A stretch of 64,000 nt of DNA, from contig CM049310.1 of NCBI GenBank assembly GCA_026874595.1, forward strand, positions 15,478,058 to 15,542,057, written 5' to 3'. The DNA comes from Sipunculus nudus. Its lineage: Eukaryota; Annelida; Sipuncula; Golfingiida; Sipunculidae. A program made the translations under genes and the position numbers. The notes under the pieces were generated by a model. It had not been told where the DNA came from, searched no databases, and saw only the letters and a program-made list of their open reading frames with translations. Shown here piece by piece: positions 56,401 to 61,625 of the stretch. Within the stretch, counting starts at the first letter, position 1. Every line of letters starts with the position of its first letter.

Positions 56401-59400
56401 AATGAGGCTAATTATTTCATTATCATGATTCAATAAAAAAATTTGTTGATACCTTAAGTGAATTGGTGACATATGACTGTTAACAGACATAAAAAAAAAA
56501 ACACAATCAAACTTGCAGAAAACTGAGTAATGACAAGCGATTCAAGTCCAACCAGCTGAGTGCAAATGTCAGTCTGATATTAAAAGCTACAGATAAGGAA
56601 TATAATATTTCATATCTTTTTAGCATGATCCATGAAGCCTCCCTCCTTGTTCCCCAAAAGACATTTGGTTATTGCATTTACTGATTTTTATTTATATCCA
56701 CTGGACCAATCACAGTGAAACTTCACAACAGTTAGCAACACTGTTAAGTAGTGTGGCCTAAAAAAAGAAATGAATGCCAACAGAGATATATGTTAGAATG
56801 AGGTACATTACATGATTTTTATGATTAAATGCAGAGTTTATTCAGTTACGGTGGATGTGAAAAAGCATGGAATGTCAAAACTTGTCATGTATCCTTAATT
56901 AAACTGTATAAACATTTTATGTCAGAACATGCACTAAGCCTTAACCTTTGCATGTCAAGAGTTTCCTATATTTAAACTTGTCATCCAGATCGTCACTTAG
57001 TGTTTCATGTGATGTTAAAATATCAACCTGAGCTCTACCAGTAGTGATACTGTCAAGTTTGTCAGCACTGCATATGATGTTATTATCAACATCTCTACCT
57101 AAGCACACCAAATATTTTTTTTAAAGTGCTTGTTGGCTGGTTAGTCGTTTAGCAAGAATACCCTTAATGTAGGTTTTTATTAATTTTAATGACTTTATTA
57201 TTACTACTATTAGATTCAGCCCCACCATATTGTGCCTATTTTCCTATATTATTGTTTTATTTGCAAAAATAAGGACCAGTTCACCTGTAATGTTGCCACT
57301 ATAAACTATTTCAACCAGTAAATTACAAAAAAAAAATAATGTTTATTTATTGTCCTCCCTCTGCAGAACAATTATTTTTTTGGTGCAGCCTTAATTCAAT
57401 TTTAAAATTTTTTTTTTATAAACCTTTGATTTTATTTTCAATATAAAATCTCGATGGAGACTGCTCACTGCCAAAAATAATTTCCTGCCCCATTCCCTAT
57501 AAATTTCTAACTATTAGAAAAATCTCATGACCCGAAAATTCTCTTGGGAGCAGGACGAGAAAATTTTTCTTGTTTTGGTAAAGAGAATATTTCATATGAA
57601 ATGAATCTTTTTCTAAAGGTAAGATTGTTTTTCTTGCTATCAGAAAAAGAAATACAACTGTTTCAAGAAAATTTATTTTTGGCAGCAAACTCTAATGGTT
57701 TTCTTCATAATAATATATGGTAATGCCTCAAATAACAAAATCTACAAAATGGTTGATGGCAAACCAGCAGGTAACTGGAATTTAAGAACAGTACACAAGT
57801 GACAGGCTCTGGAGAGCCACAATAGCAAATTTCAGGAGCAGTGAAAGAAGCTGTTTCTGATATCAGCCTCACTGGATTAATTCCACCAAAAGATATTTGT
57901 GGCATTTGGGTCATTTAGAGCTAGCCAGTAGCTGAATCTTTGAAGCTGGATAGGACCATTAGGCAGGAACAGGAGGGGCTACTCTGGGCAGACTGAATGT
58001 GGGGTCCACATGACTCCTTGCCCTGGGCATCATGGCTGCTCCTAATTATCACCAGCAGGTGCTCTGAGCTATAAGATCCTCCTAGCCCCTACTCTCAAAA
58101 CACACAGTTGTGTTTAAGTCTGCCTGGTCACACAGTGCAAACCACAGGGTTCAAATATAACCACGGTTCCTACATGACAGTGCATGAAAGGTTTAAACCG
58201 CAGACACCAGGGCTGACCACAAATACCATCCCTGGTCAGAGAGCACAGACCACAAGATCCACACAAACCCCACACTCCACACTCAAAGGGACTGACCAGA
58301 CATGTTTGGTTATAAACAGCCTGGCCTCCCAGACCAACTACAGGACTCTGGCCATCATGTAATGTATAAAATCATTTATACACACACTAAATGTCAGACA
58401 TTACAGAGAACAGATCCATGCACAAGGGAATTAACCACTGAAACCATAGTTGGATTTGAATGACTGAGACTAACTGTCGTTGCCCAAGGTCACAAAATAA
58501 TCAGGTTACATAATATTCTGCCATGTATACTTCAAGATACTCAAGAAATCTACATCATGTACAAAGATACCCACAATTTTTGGAAAATGATAGAGGATAA
58601 AAATTTTGAGTGGGGCCTTTTTATTTTGTTCCACACTAACTTAAGGCAAGATTTAAATTACACAAGGCAAGATTTAAAGTATATGTACATACGTTATTTA
58701 AGGGCTATGCTAAAAGTTTGAAGCACATGTTATGTCATAACTGGTGTTTCAACAAAGCCCTGGGAGATTAAGAAGGCAATGGTATAGTTCAACTTTGTAT
58801 GAAGAATGTCATTCCAAGTACGACTTATAACGCAGGCTTTAAAATTTAATCCAAATATGGAACAGAGCAAATGTGGAGCTCAATTCATTATCCTAAGCAT
58901 GCTTGTAGCTTTGAAAAGTAGGTGACGCTGCCTTATACCCTGTCAGCCCTGTTGGCCAAACCCAGCAGTGTGTGCACTCCCATGTACACAGAAAAATGTG
59001 CAGATCTAAGCCAAAGCTGGGTTATCACTGATCACATGTATCTGTGGCTCAGTGGGCCAGAGACCCTGAAACCACAGGGAGACATAATCTGGGTCTAGGT
59101 AAACAGCTCAAGTACCTGGGGGCTTGACCTTTAAACATACACACTATATCTGTGAATAGACTACTTGGGCTAAACACAAGTAGCAACTTTTAGCAGCCTG
59201 TATCTTCTAACCAACCCACTATCTGACATACTGTACAAGTGTCCTGAATCCACCACCACTATCATATATCTGATTAATAACAGCCCTGCTATGTAACCTC
59301 AATATTTGCCCCTGTGGATGACAATCCCTTCTGTACTCAGATGTGGATGCCAAAACTGCTGTGACTAGGGTTCTCACCCTGAATATAAAACTTCTGCACA

Positions 59401-61501
59401 GAGCCTGTAGTATTTAGAGTGATCATCATTATCAAGCTTTACTCAGTCATTTAGAAGTGACATCAAAACCGATCATGAGACATTTTTCACATCTTCACCT
59501 GCCCAAGTGTAACAGTAACAAAAATCCAATTTCCTTCACTTAAGAAATTATGCCCCCCCCCCCCGGACTGCAGTGTGTGGACAAAGCATGTTGAGACTTG
59601 AGAAAGGAAGATGTGGGGGGGGGGGGGGGGGGGGATGCAGGGGGGCAGTTGTGTATGTGGAAAGTAAGCAGGAGGGCTATATTCAAGATATATATATATA
59701 TATATATGTGCGTGTAAGTGGGGGGGGGGGGGGGAGAAGGGTTATATTCACAGGAGTTTCTTAGGTAGGCAAGGGGTGGGGGGTGATATTTTATGAGATC
59801 CACTCCAGATTAACCACACCCACTAAGTACAAATACCCCTGGGCCATCAAATTATTGTGTTATTTTAGAAATATCAATAAACCCATACCGTCCCTGTCCA
59901 AGTATAATTTTGCAATTTACCCTCATATGAAAATATGTTTATGATTCATGTACCCACATAATTCACACCAATTGTTTACCTGCCTGGATAATAAGACATT
60001 GGTTGTGACCCCCTCCCCATCCTATTTCTTCATGTACACACTAAATCACTCAATAAGGAACTGGTGTGTAAAATTCTAATAAAAAATTTCTTACATTTGT
60101 TATGTATACTATAGTCCATTTCATCCCCTCATGTCCACCTGTTTTTTGCTGTGAAAATTTTTATTAGGTACATTTCAAGGGAAACAATTATAGTGTAGAG
60201 GAGAGGATTACAGAACCTAATTTTCAACTAAATGCCTACGTTATACCATATTTGAGTAACATAATTTTCTGAAAATAAGAGAAATCAGCCTACATTTTAC
60301 AACACATCAGACCCACTTATGGCAGTCAAGGTCATTGGTCACATGCAAAAACAGCCTCAACTGACAGCTGCTGATTGGATGAACTCATGTAAACACTCTA
60401 AAAAATACAACCAGCTAAAACAAAGATGGCTACTTATGGTAGGACACACCATATCTGCCAGATCATGATAAAGAGACAAAAATGTTGTGAAACATAAATG
60501 GGAGATTTATTGTAAAATTCTAAATTGCCATATTAGGTTGTCACTTCCATATGTTCTTTTCTTGGAAATTATTGAAAAATATAAACTTTTAAGTAAATCA
60601 TCTACAAAAAACAGGTGGACAGCAGGTGGTGAAATGGACTATAGTAAATAACCAACATTATTCCAAAATGCATTATTAAGCACTATACCAGTACCCTATT
60701 AGTATCAAGGTACCTAACAATTTTTTTTCTTTTATGAAACAACCTAAATACATTAAATATGGTACTTAAAACTCATTACCAAATAACCCATAAAGTCATT
60801 AAGTATGAGGATAGTATATCATTACAAAATTTGAGACAAAAATTGTTAGAGATCTAAATTAAATATAATACATTATTGTGAAGGATTTGAGAACATTGGT
60901 ATAATTTGTGAATTGATGCAATTGTAATGTACATTGTTTACTATAATCTGTCTGCATAAAAACATAATATTGCATAAATTTATGCAGCTGATATCCCCCT
61001 GTAACTTGAACAAAGAAATCTGCAACTTTAGATGTATCCGAGAATTCTCATAATTGATGGTTATTTTGGTTAACACAGTGTACTAAAAGTTGGATACGTA
61101 CCGAGATTGAGGGTCAAGTTAACGCTGTTCGGGAACTGCACACTTTCCAACATGGTCTCACTCTGCCACCAAGTTAAATTATTCTGGTCATTGAAATCAG
61201 TCAGATATTTCGTGGGGTGGGATTTATAGGGGTCTCTATCGTCGCAGAAATCGCAGTACTTGCGTGCCCCCGTAACTCCAGTCTGGACGCAGAATCGTGT
61301 GGGCTGCCTTCGCTGTCCGCAAGTGTTGGTCGCATCCACCGGCATATTGAAGGCTGCGTTTACGAACGGGGGTATACATCTTTGTGCTCGTCCGTCGTAA
61401 TCATAGCAGCTAATTCTGCGATTTGCAACGACAACACGATTAGATATGAATACACATGCTAATAATCCAACTATAACCGCAAGCTTGACTGTCAACTCCA
61501 T
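15..61501 (-). CDS. LAMC1: Laminin subunit gamma-1-like gene, 20 exons, 3' end outside window
   Basis: Gene-level entry. The exons listed below splice with AG/GT borders and matching phases into one open frame of 1,244 codons plus 2 nt. Domain order: signal peptide (about residues 1-26), LN domain (about 30-277), LE repeats 1-4 and the first part of LE5 (about 278-505), L4/LamB (about 506-691), rest of LE5 and LE6-11 (about 692-1031), then coiled-coil domain II/I from about 1033. This is the layout of vertebrate laminin gamma-1 (about 1,600 aa), so roughly 350 C-terminal residues lie beyond base 1. Diagnostic gamma-type stretches include [43 protein letters not shown] and CPACYSLV. The protein is a secreted basement-membrane subunit that assembles with alpha and beta chains. 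Gamma-1 is preferred over gamma-3 because an invertebrate usually has a single gamma chain and the NIDxNAV loop is present. Most introns are phase 1, as is common for modular extracellular proteins. Confidence 0.96.
653..962 (-). CDS. LAMC1: LAMC1 exon 19: coiled-coil domain
   Basis: 310 nt, residues about 1096-1199. Acceptor GATTTCAG|GT. It encodes helical, Lys/Glu-rich sequence with heptad spacing ([33 protein letters not shown]). The donor is GATAA|GTCAGTGG. This non-canonical but acceptable site is chosen because it joins in phase to exon 20 as LADK-HERDAM, which fits the gamma family. The frame stays open about 50 codons past it, so a longer splice form cannot be excluded. Confidence 0.9.
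1509..1700 (-). CDS. LAMC1: LAMC1 exon 18: start of coiled-coil domain
   Basis: 192 nt, residues about 1032-1095. Acceptor GTCATTAATAG|AT. It begins [20 protein letters not shown], the gamma-chain junction whose paired cysteines link the three laminin chains at the top of the coiled coil, then heptad-rich helix. Two overlapping donors exist (GTGGGT and GTATTC); only GTTG|GTGGGT keeps phase with exon 19. Confidence 0.94.
2293..2433 (-). CDS. LAMC1: LAMC1 exon 17: LE repeat 11
   Basis: 141 nt, phase 1-1, one LE repeat: [18 protein letters not shown] through [13 protein letters not shown] to FNISAGCV. Acceptor TCTTTCTGCAG|CC, donor GTGTCG|GTGAGTCA. It is the last EGF-like unit before the coiled coil. 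Confidence 0.95.
3182..3334 (-). CDS. LAMC1: LAMC1 exon 16: LE repeat 10
   Basis: 153 nt, phase 1-1, one LE repeat: [20 protein letters not shown] through [15 protein letters not shown] to GFSEEGCK. Acceptor TATTCAACAG|GA, donor GCAAAG|GTAAGGCT. Same length and phases as exon 15, consistent with exon duplication of LE units. Confidence 0.95.
3353..3515. repeat. 17-20-bp minisatellite in intron 15
   Basis: Units of ACAGACACCACTCTATT recur exactly every 17 bp at 3361, 3378, 3395 and 3412, then decay to longer degenerate units (ttacagacacctcttt) up to about 3515. It starts within 30 bp of the exon 16 acceptor and produces a spurious plus-strand open frame. Confidence 0.85.
3974..4126 (-). CDS. 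LAMC1: LAMC1 exon 15: LE repeat 9
   Basis: 153 nt, phase 1-1, essentially one complete LE repeat: [18 protein letters not shown] through [19 protein letters not shown] to ASGDG. Acceptor TTATTTGCAG|CT, donor GGAGACG|GTAAAATC. Confidence 0.95.
4450..4562 (-). CDS. LAMC1: LAMC1 exon 14: end of LE8
   Basis: 113 nt. Acceptor ATATTTTCAG|C, donor TGCAAAC|GTAAGTCA. It encodes [19 protein letters not shown] and [16 protein letters not shown]. In human gamma-1 the segment IYNTAGFYC supplies a tyrosine contact to nidogen; here the aligned residue before the Cys is Gln. Confidence 0.94.
5339..5468 (-). CDS. LAMC1: LAMC1 exon 13: LE7-LE8 with nidogen-binding loop NIDFNAV
   Basis: 130 nt, residues about 802-845. 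Acceptor TTTATTGCAG|GT, donor TGCAACAG|GTAATAAT. It encodes [20 protein letters not shown] and [16 protein letters not shown]. The NIDxNAV segment (5353-5373, residues 834-840) is the nidogen-binding loop of gamma-1. The position that is proline in vertebrates is phenylalanine (TTT) here. A short G-run lies in the neighbouring intron at 5506-5516. Confidence 0.95.
6196..6381 (-). CDS. LAMC1: LAMC1 exon 12: LE6-LE7
   Basis: 186 nt, residues about 740-801. Acceptor TTAACACGCAG|GC, donor TACACAG|GTAGAGAC. It encodes [20 protein letters not shown], then [19 protein letters not shown] and CRDGYTG, the gamma-type LE7 with its CPCP start. Confidence 0.95.
7288..7515 (-). CDS. LAMC1: LAMC1 exon 11: end of L4, rest of LE5, start of LE6
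   Basis: 228 nt, residues about 664-739. Acceptor TATAATTTCAG|GT, donor GAGACAG|GTATGCC. It encodes [14 protein letters not shown] (last L4 strand), then [20 protein letters not shown] and [15 protein letters not shown]. Overlapping open frames on both strands here are shadows of this exon. Confidence 0.95.
7967..8269 (-). CDS. LAMC1: LAMC1 exon 10: L4/LamB module core
   Basis: 303 nt, residues about 563-663. Acceptor TTCTTGATCAG|AA, donor GAGGATG|GTGAGTTTC. It encodes [51 protein letters not shown] and [18 protein letters not shown], a clear laminin L4 (Laminin_B) domain with the conserved [12 protein letters not shown] strand. Confidence 0.96.
8816..8938 (-). CDS. LAMC1: LAMC1 exon 9: L4/LamB module, N-terminal part
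   Basis: 123 nt, residues about 522-562, phase 1 at both ends. Acceptor TTATAACATAG|GT, donor GCACCAG|GTAATTGC. It encodes [20 protein letters not shown] and [12 protein letters not shown]. This is the least conserved coding exon, but position, phases and the YFVAP-KYLGDQ join into exon 10 match the gamma L4 module. Confidence 0.92.
9245..9381 (-). CDS. LAMC1: LAMC1 exon 8: end of LE4, first part of LE5, start of L4 module
   Basis: 137 nt. Acceptor CCTATGTTCAG|G. The donor GTTTGT is a weak but valid GT site. It encodes [20 protein letters not shown] and [14 protein letters not shown], then ESTFSSG. In gamma chains the FCFGHSSVC segment begins the LE repeat that is interrupted by the L4/LamB module. 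Confidence 0.94.
10005..10112 (-). CDS. LAMC1: LAMC1 exon 7: LE repeat 4
   Basis: 108 nt. Acceptor TTTTTTTACAG|A, donor TGTGACAG|GTAAAAAA. It encodes [20 protein letters not shown] and [15 protein letters not shown], the first part of LE4, which finishes in exon 8 ([10 protein letters not shown]). Confidence 0.95.
10745..10862 (-). CDS. LAMC1: LAMC1 exon 6: LE repeat 3
   Basis: 118 nt. Acceptor ATGATTTCAG|GA, donor GGTTGCAG|GTATAC; phase 1 in, phase 2 out. It encodes [20 protein letters not shown] and [18 protein letters not shown], matching LE3 of gamma chains. Confidence 0.95.
11312..11500 (-). CDS. LAMC1: LAMC1 exon 5: LE repeat 2
   Basis: 189 nt, residues 338-400. Acceptor TATTTTACAG|AG, donor CCTACAG|GTAATAAGC. 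It encodes [19 protein letters not shown] and [19 protein letters not shown], then the first residues of LE3 (CQCNPTG). The YFDPELY...TGHGGHC stretch is nearly invariant in gamma chains. Confidence 0.96.
12726..12904 (-). CDS. LAMC1: LAMC1 exon 4: LE repeat 1
   Basis: 179 nt, one complete laminin EGF-like repeat beginning [12 protein letters not shown] and ending with [18 protein letters not shown]. Acceptor TTGATTTCAG|A. Two donors overlap at the 3' end; CAAAA|GTAGGTAT keeps the phase (A plus AG makes Lys) and is chosen over GTATAT four bases further on, which would shift the frame. A 33.9 kb intron separates it from exon 3. Confidence 0.95.
14396..14504. repeat. TA/TG microsatellite
   Basis: Interrupted (TA)n at 14396-14409 and 14441-14477, followed by (GT)n at about 14487-14500. 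Confidence 0.9.
18109..18184. repeat. 37-bp tandem duplication
   Basis: AGATCCCTTATTTATTT...GCATTTGCAGTTCCC occurs twice in direct tandem, starting at 18109 and 18146, with few differences. Confidence 0.85.
19197..21279. mobile_element. 2.1 kb repeat element with 337-bp tandem core and short inverted ends
   Basis: Five copies of a unit recur at about 337-bp spacing (the string ACAGGTGGCGCCACCAGT starts at 19566, 19903, 20239, 20577 and 20914). A shortened copy at 19363 lacks about 134 bp. Central copies are nearly identical and the outer ones diverge. The array is bounded by an inverted 13-mer: GCTCAGCTGACTG at 19197-19209 and its complement CAGTCAGCTGAGC at 21267-21279. A GGACAGACGGAC-like simple repeat precedes the right end. 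No transposase or other protein is encoded, so if mobile it is non-autonomous. Class is uncertain (MITE-like or satellite-bearing element). Confidence 0.65.
19326..21190. repeat. 337-bp tandem repeat array
   Basis: Direct repeats as described for the enclosing element. Landmarks in each unit are the palindrome GGTGGCGCCACC, GTATGCCAAAAATCATGACC, CTATTCTGGGGGGTAATTTG and CCATGGAGACTTTTCATAGG. The near-identity of the three central units suggests recent unequal exchange or amplification. Confidence 0.93.
21280..25991. other. Intron 3: decayed dispersed repeats, no gene
   Basis: Mosaic of degraded repeat sequence. 21540-21790 has AAGGTCAAGGTCACC as in the 54-56 kb element. 23530-23700 and 24000-24150 match each other and 43357-43500. 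25950-25991 (CTCAGATGACTTATAGTCAG, then CTGAGCTAAAA) matches the right end of the 19197-21279 element. A 159-codon minus-strand open frame at 24568-25047 lies in a less AT-rich patch, has no recognisable domain and is not called as a gene. Confidence 0.6.
22284..22560 (+). repeat. Dispersed repeat, copy 1 (related to 41776-42065)
   Basis: Shares AACAAGG-CTACAGGCCT, ATGCGAACCTGTGCA, CAATGCAAGTACTAAACATT and GGTGGTGTCACCAGTCTT-like segments, in the same order, with 41776-42065. The orientation label is arbitrary. Confidence 0.75.
25992..29863. other. Intron 3: unremarkable stretch
   Basis: No gene seen. It contains AAGGTCAAGGTCACTC-type repeat fragments at about 26920-26980, a less AT-rich patch at about 27230-27720 and a G14 tract at 29383-29396. 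Confidence 0.6.
29864..30436. mobile_element. Candidate TIR element, about 570 bp, CpG-rich
   Basis: The left end CACTGAGCTGCAACAGCTT (from 29870) matches the complement of the right end, CACTGGGCTGCGACAGCTTT (from 30430 backwards), at about 17 of 19 positions. The interior is unusually rich in CG-containing words (TTCGCA, GCGAC, CTCGC) compared with the flanking intron, and the compositional change coincides with the ends. No target-site duplication is obvious and nothing is coded. Confidence 0.5.
32896..33597. repeat. Pair of about 48-bp direct repeats 650 bp apart
   Basis: GTCAAGTATGCCT-GAAGGAATCTTCACAATT-AATGAA occurs at about 32904-32945 and again at about 33556-33597, with few differences and in the same orientation. 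Confidence 0.8.
33726..33808. repeat. 25-bp direct repeats and inner 11-bp repeats
   Basis: CCAGCACATTATTTCATGCA (continuing TGACA) is exact at 33726-33750 and 33784-33808. AACTAGTAACT is duplicated between them (33751-33761 and 33765-33775). Confidence 0.9.
35357..35415. repeat. About 29-bp tandem duplication
   Basis: ATTCATTTTTTTGCTTCATT followed by ATGCA(A/G)CCA occurs twice in tandem. Confidence 0.85.
39848..40305. repeat. 42-bp minisatellite, 11 units
   Basis: GGTCTGAACAGG recurs at 39848, 39890, 39930 (one base lost), 39971, 40013, 40055, 40097, 40139, 40181, 40223 and 40265. The unit length is a multiple of three and largely stop-free, so long periodic frames appear on both strands (14-residue periods such as [14 protein letters not shown] and [14 protein letters not shown]). 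These are repeat translations, not genes. Alternating sub-types (AACCTTATTG and AACCTTTTTG) suggest higher-order duplication. Confidence 0.95.
40276..40339 (-). repeat. tRNA-like (SINE head) sequence adjoining the minisatellite
   Basis: The minus strand reads GATGCCTTAATGGTTAGAGT, then GCATGAGATATAACCACAAG, then GTTGTGGATTTTTGCCC. This resembles the A box/D arm (TAATGGTTAGAG), anticodon arm and degenerate T arm of an Ile-type tRNA. The B box is broken (TTTTTG instead of TTCGA). A decayed tRNA-derived SINE head is the best reading. Confidence 0.4.
40340..41775. other. Intron 3: no feature recognised
   Basis: AT-rich except for a less AT-rich patch at about 40640-40940. No gene or repeat structure recognised. 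Confidence 0.6.
42400..43020. repeat. 177-bp tandem repeat
   Basis: TTCAGCT(T/C)CCCATAACT occurs at 42406, 42583, 42760 and 42937, an exact 177-bp spacing, with units about 90% alike by eye. Confidence 0.9.
43054..43369. repeat. 162-bp near-identical tandem duplication
   Basis: CAGAGAAGAAGTTATTTGTA and the following sequence through GCTCCAGCCGTTTCTGAGAT are repeated with essentially one difference (GATATGGG against GATACGGG), indicating a recent duplication. Confidence 0.92.
43766..46821. other. Intron 3, last part: no gene
   Basis: A 103-codon plus-strand frame at 45372-45683 lies in a less AT-rich patch but has no domain, splice support or family resemblance. Nothing else recognised. Confidence 0.6.
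46822..46952 (-). CDS. LAMC1: LAMC1 exon 3: C-terminal part of LN domain
   Basis: 131 nt, residues 235-278 (last codon split). Acceptor CTACCTTAG|GAATGG, donor GGAGGAAG|GTAAGATC. It encodes [39 protein letters not shown] and AVGGR, the standard end of the LN domain immediately before the first LE repeat. Confidence 0.96.
46953..47435 (-). other. Intron 2
   Basis: 483 bp, AT-rich, with a short TA run near 46985. No other feature recognised. Confidence 0.85.
47436..47737 (-). CDS. LAMC1: LAMC1 exon 2: LN domain, middle
   Basis: 302 nt, residues 134-234. Acceptor CTCACTGCAG|GA, donor TTACAG|GTAATTAC, ends in phase 0. It encodes [20 protein letters not shown], then [39 protein letters not shown] and [12 protein letters not shown], all characteristic of gamma-chain LN domains, which mediate laminin polymerisation. 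Confidence 0.96.
47738..49097. other. Intron 1, 3' part: no feature recognised
   Basis: AT-rich intron sequence next to exon 2, with a less AT-rich patch at about 48420-48600. No gene or repeat structure identified. Confidence 0.6.
49101..50542. mobile_element. PIF/Harbinger-type MITE, 1,442 bp
   Basis: Terminal inverted repeats of 33 bp match at 31 positions. The left one (49101-49133) starts AGGCGGTTTCATACCGGATG; the right one (50510-50542), read in complement, starts AGGCGGTTTCACACCGGATG. Both are flanked by TAA (49098-49100 and 50543-50545), the 3-bp TWA target duplication typical of PIF/Harbinger. The word TCCGAACGAA or CGAACGAA recurs in the subterminal region. There is no transposase frame. 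The interior holds AT-rich filler, a G-run at about 49729-49741 and a (TA)n tract at 50396-50434. It lies in LAMC1 intron 1. Confidence 0.85.
50396..50434. repeat. (TA)n microsatellite inside the MITE
   Basis: Uninterrupted alternating TA of about 39 bp. Confidence 0.95.
50543..54292. other. Intron 1: no gene seen
   Basis: AT-rich. It contains a perfect AP-1-type TGAGTCA near 51043, a C-rich tract at 53881-53905 and a less AT-rich patch at about 52240-52480. A 150-codon minus frame at 51048-51500 resembles no family I know and is treated as chance. Confidence 0.6.
54295..56397. mobile_element. 2.1 kb TA-flanked element with 287-bp tandem core
   Basis: Ends form an inverted repeat: TATCCCCAGACATAGT at 54293-54308 and ACTTTGTCTGGGGATA at 56384-56399, 15 of 16 matching. 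Read as TA target duplications (54293-54294, 56398-56399) flanking TCCCCAGACA ends, this fits a TA-targeting (Tc1/mariner-like) MITE. The core is a tandem array of about 287-bp units (CAATCTTTTTAAAGATGTG at 54843, 55131 and 55418, decayed at about 55703). No protein is encoded. The class assignment is tentative because any end starting with TA mimics a TA duplication. Confidence 0.6.
54390..55760. repeat. 287-bp tandem repeat rich in TGACCT half sites
   Basis: Each unit carries two blocks like TGACCTTGACCTTTGACCT followed by CATGACCCC or TGTGACC. Good copies start at 54586, 54867, 55155, 55442 and 55730. In complement this is AGGTCAAAGGTCAAGGTCA, a DR1 (AGGTCA-A-AGGTCA) overlapping an extended half site (TCAAGGTCA). 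Confidence 0.9.
57464..57690. mobile_element. Candidate small MITE or foldback, about 225 bp
   Basis: CACTGCCAAAAATAATTTCC (57467) pairs with a right end TTATTTTTGGCAG (57673-57685) whose complement is CTGCCAAAAATAA. The interior is AT-rich with short hairpins (AGAAAATTTTTCTTG). Target duplication is not evident. Confidence 0.4.
59553..59780. repeat. Poly-C/poly-G and TA low-complexity cluster
   Basis: C12 at 59553-59564, G20 at 59615-59634, G6 at 59640-59645, (TA)n at 59688-59707, G15 at 59720-59734 and GGGGTGGGGGG near 59772. Multiple G-runs on the plus strand could form G-quadruplexes. Confidence 0.9.
61102..61501 (-). CDS. LAMC1: LAMC1 exon 1: start codon, signal peptide, N-terminal half of LN domain
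   Basis: ATG at 61501-61499 has a strong context (AAG ATG G). An in-frame TGA lies at 61624-61622 with no ATG between, so this is the initiator. Residues 7-19 ([13 protein letters not shown]) form a signal-peptide core, with likely cleavage near residue 26 (VVVA). The LN domain follows: [35 protein letters not shown], and WWQSETM. Two NLT sequons are visible. The donor is CTCG|GTACGTATCC and the exon ends in phase 1; the split glycine joins exon 2 to give [12 protein letters not shown], which matches the family. The exon is CpG-rich compared with the rest of the window. Confidence 0.95.
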
Positions 61502-61625
61502 CTTGAACGGCTTGAGAAACTTGCCAACTTGCCGCACCCCTTGCTCCCAGGCAGACCGTCCAGACGATCTGTGGCCAACTTGCAGCAAAGCATGATGGGT
61601 AACAGTGTTGCCGTATCTGGTTCAT
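61502..61625 (-). promoter_or_regulatory. Putative 5' UTR/core promoter of LAMC1
   Basis: The reading frame upstream of the ATG is closed by TGA at 61624-61622. Two out-of-frame ATGs occur, at 61625 (open to about 61440) and at 61593 (stop at 61494-61492). Both would overlap the laminin start if transcribed. The TSS cannot be placed from sequence. The ZNF143-like site and local CpG enrichment suggest it is within this interval or just upstream. Confidence 0.4.
61583..61602 (-). promoter_or_regulatory. ZNF143/Staf-like promoter motif
   Basis: The minus strand reads TACCCATCATGCTTTGC (61601-61585), fitting the ZNF143/Staf consensus YWCCCANNATGCAYYRC at all but one position. It lies about 85-100 bp upstream of the LAMC1 start codon, where such sites usually occur (within about 100 bp of a TSS). 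No TATA box was recognised. Occupancy is inferred from the motif only. Confidence 0.4.

Larger units (their letters stand above)
56400..61101. other. Intron 1, 5' part: no gene
   Basis: Contains the small candidate MITE at 57464-57690, poly-C/poly-G and TA tracts at 59553-59780, and less AT-rich patches at about 57920-58360 and 58920-59380. No coding sequence recognised. Confidence 0.6.

Noticed and set aside
61502-61588. N-terminal extension of laminin starting at 61588
   Set aside because: The codon there is TTG, not ATG. An in-frame TGA lies upstream, and the signal peptide begins properly at the ATG at 61501.
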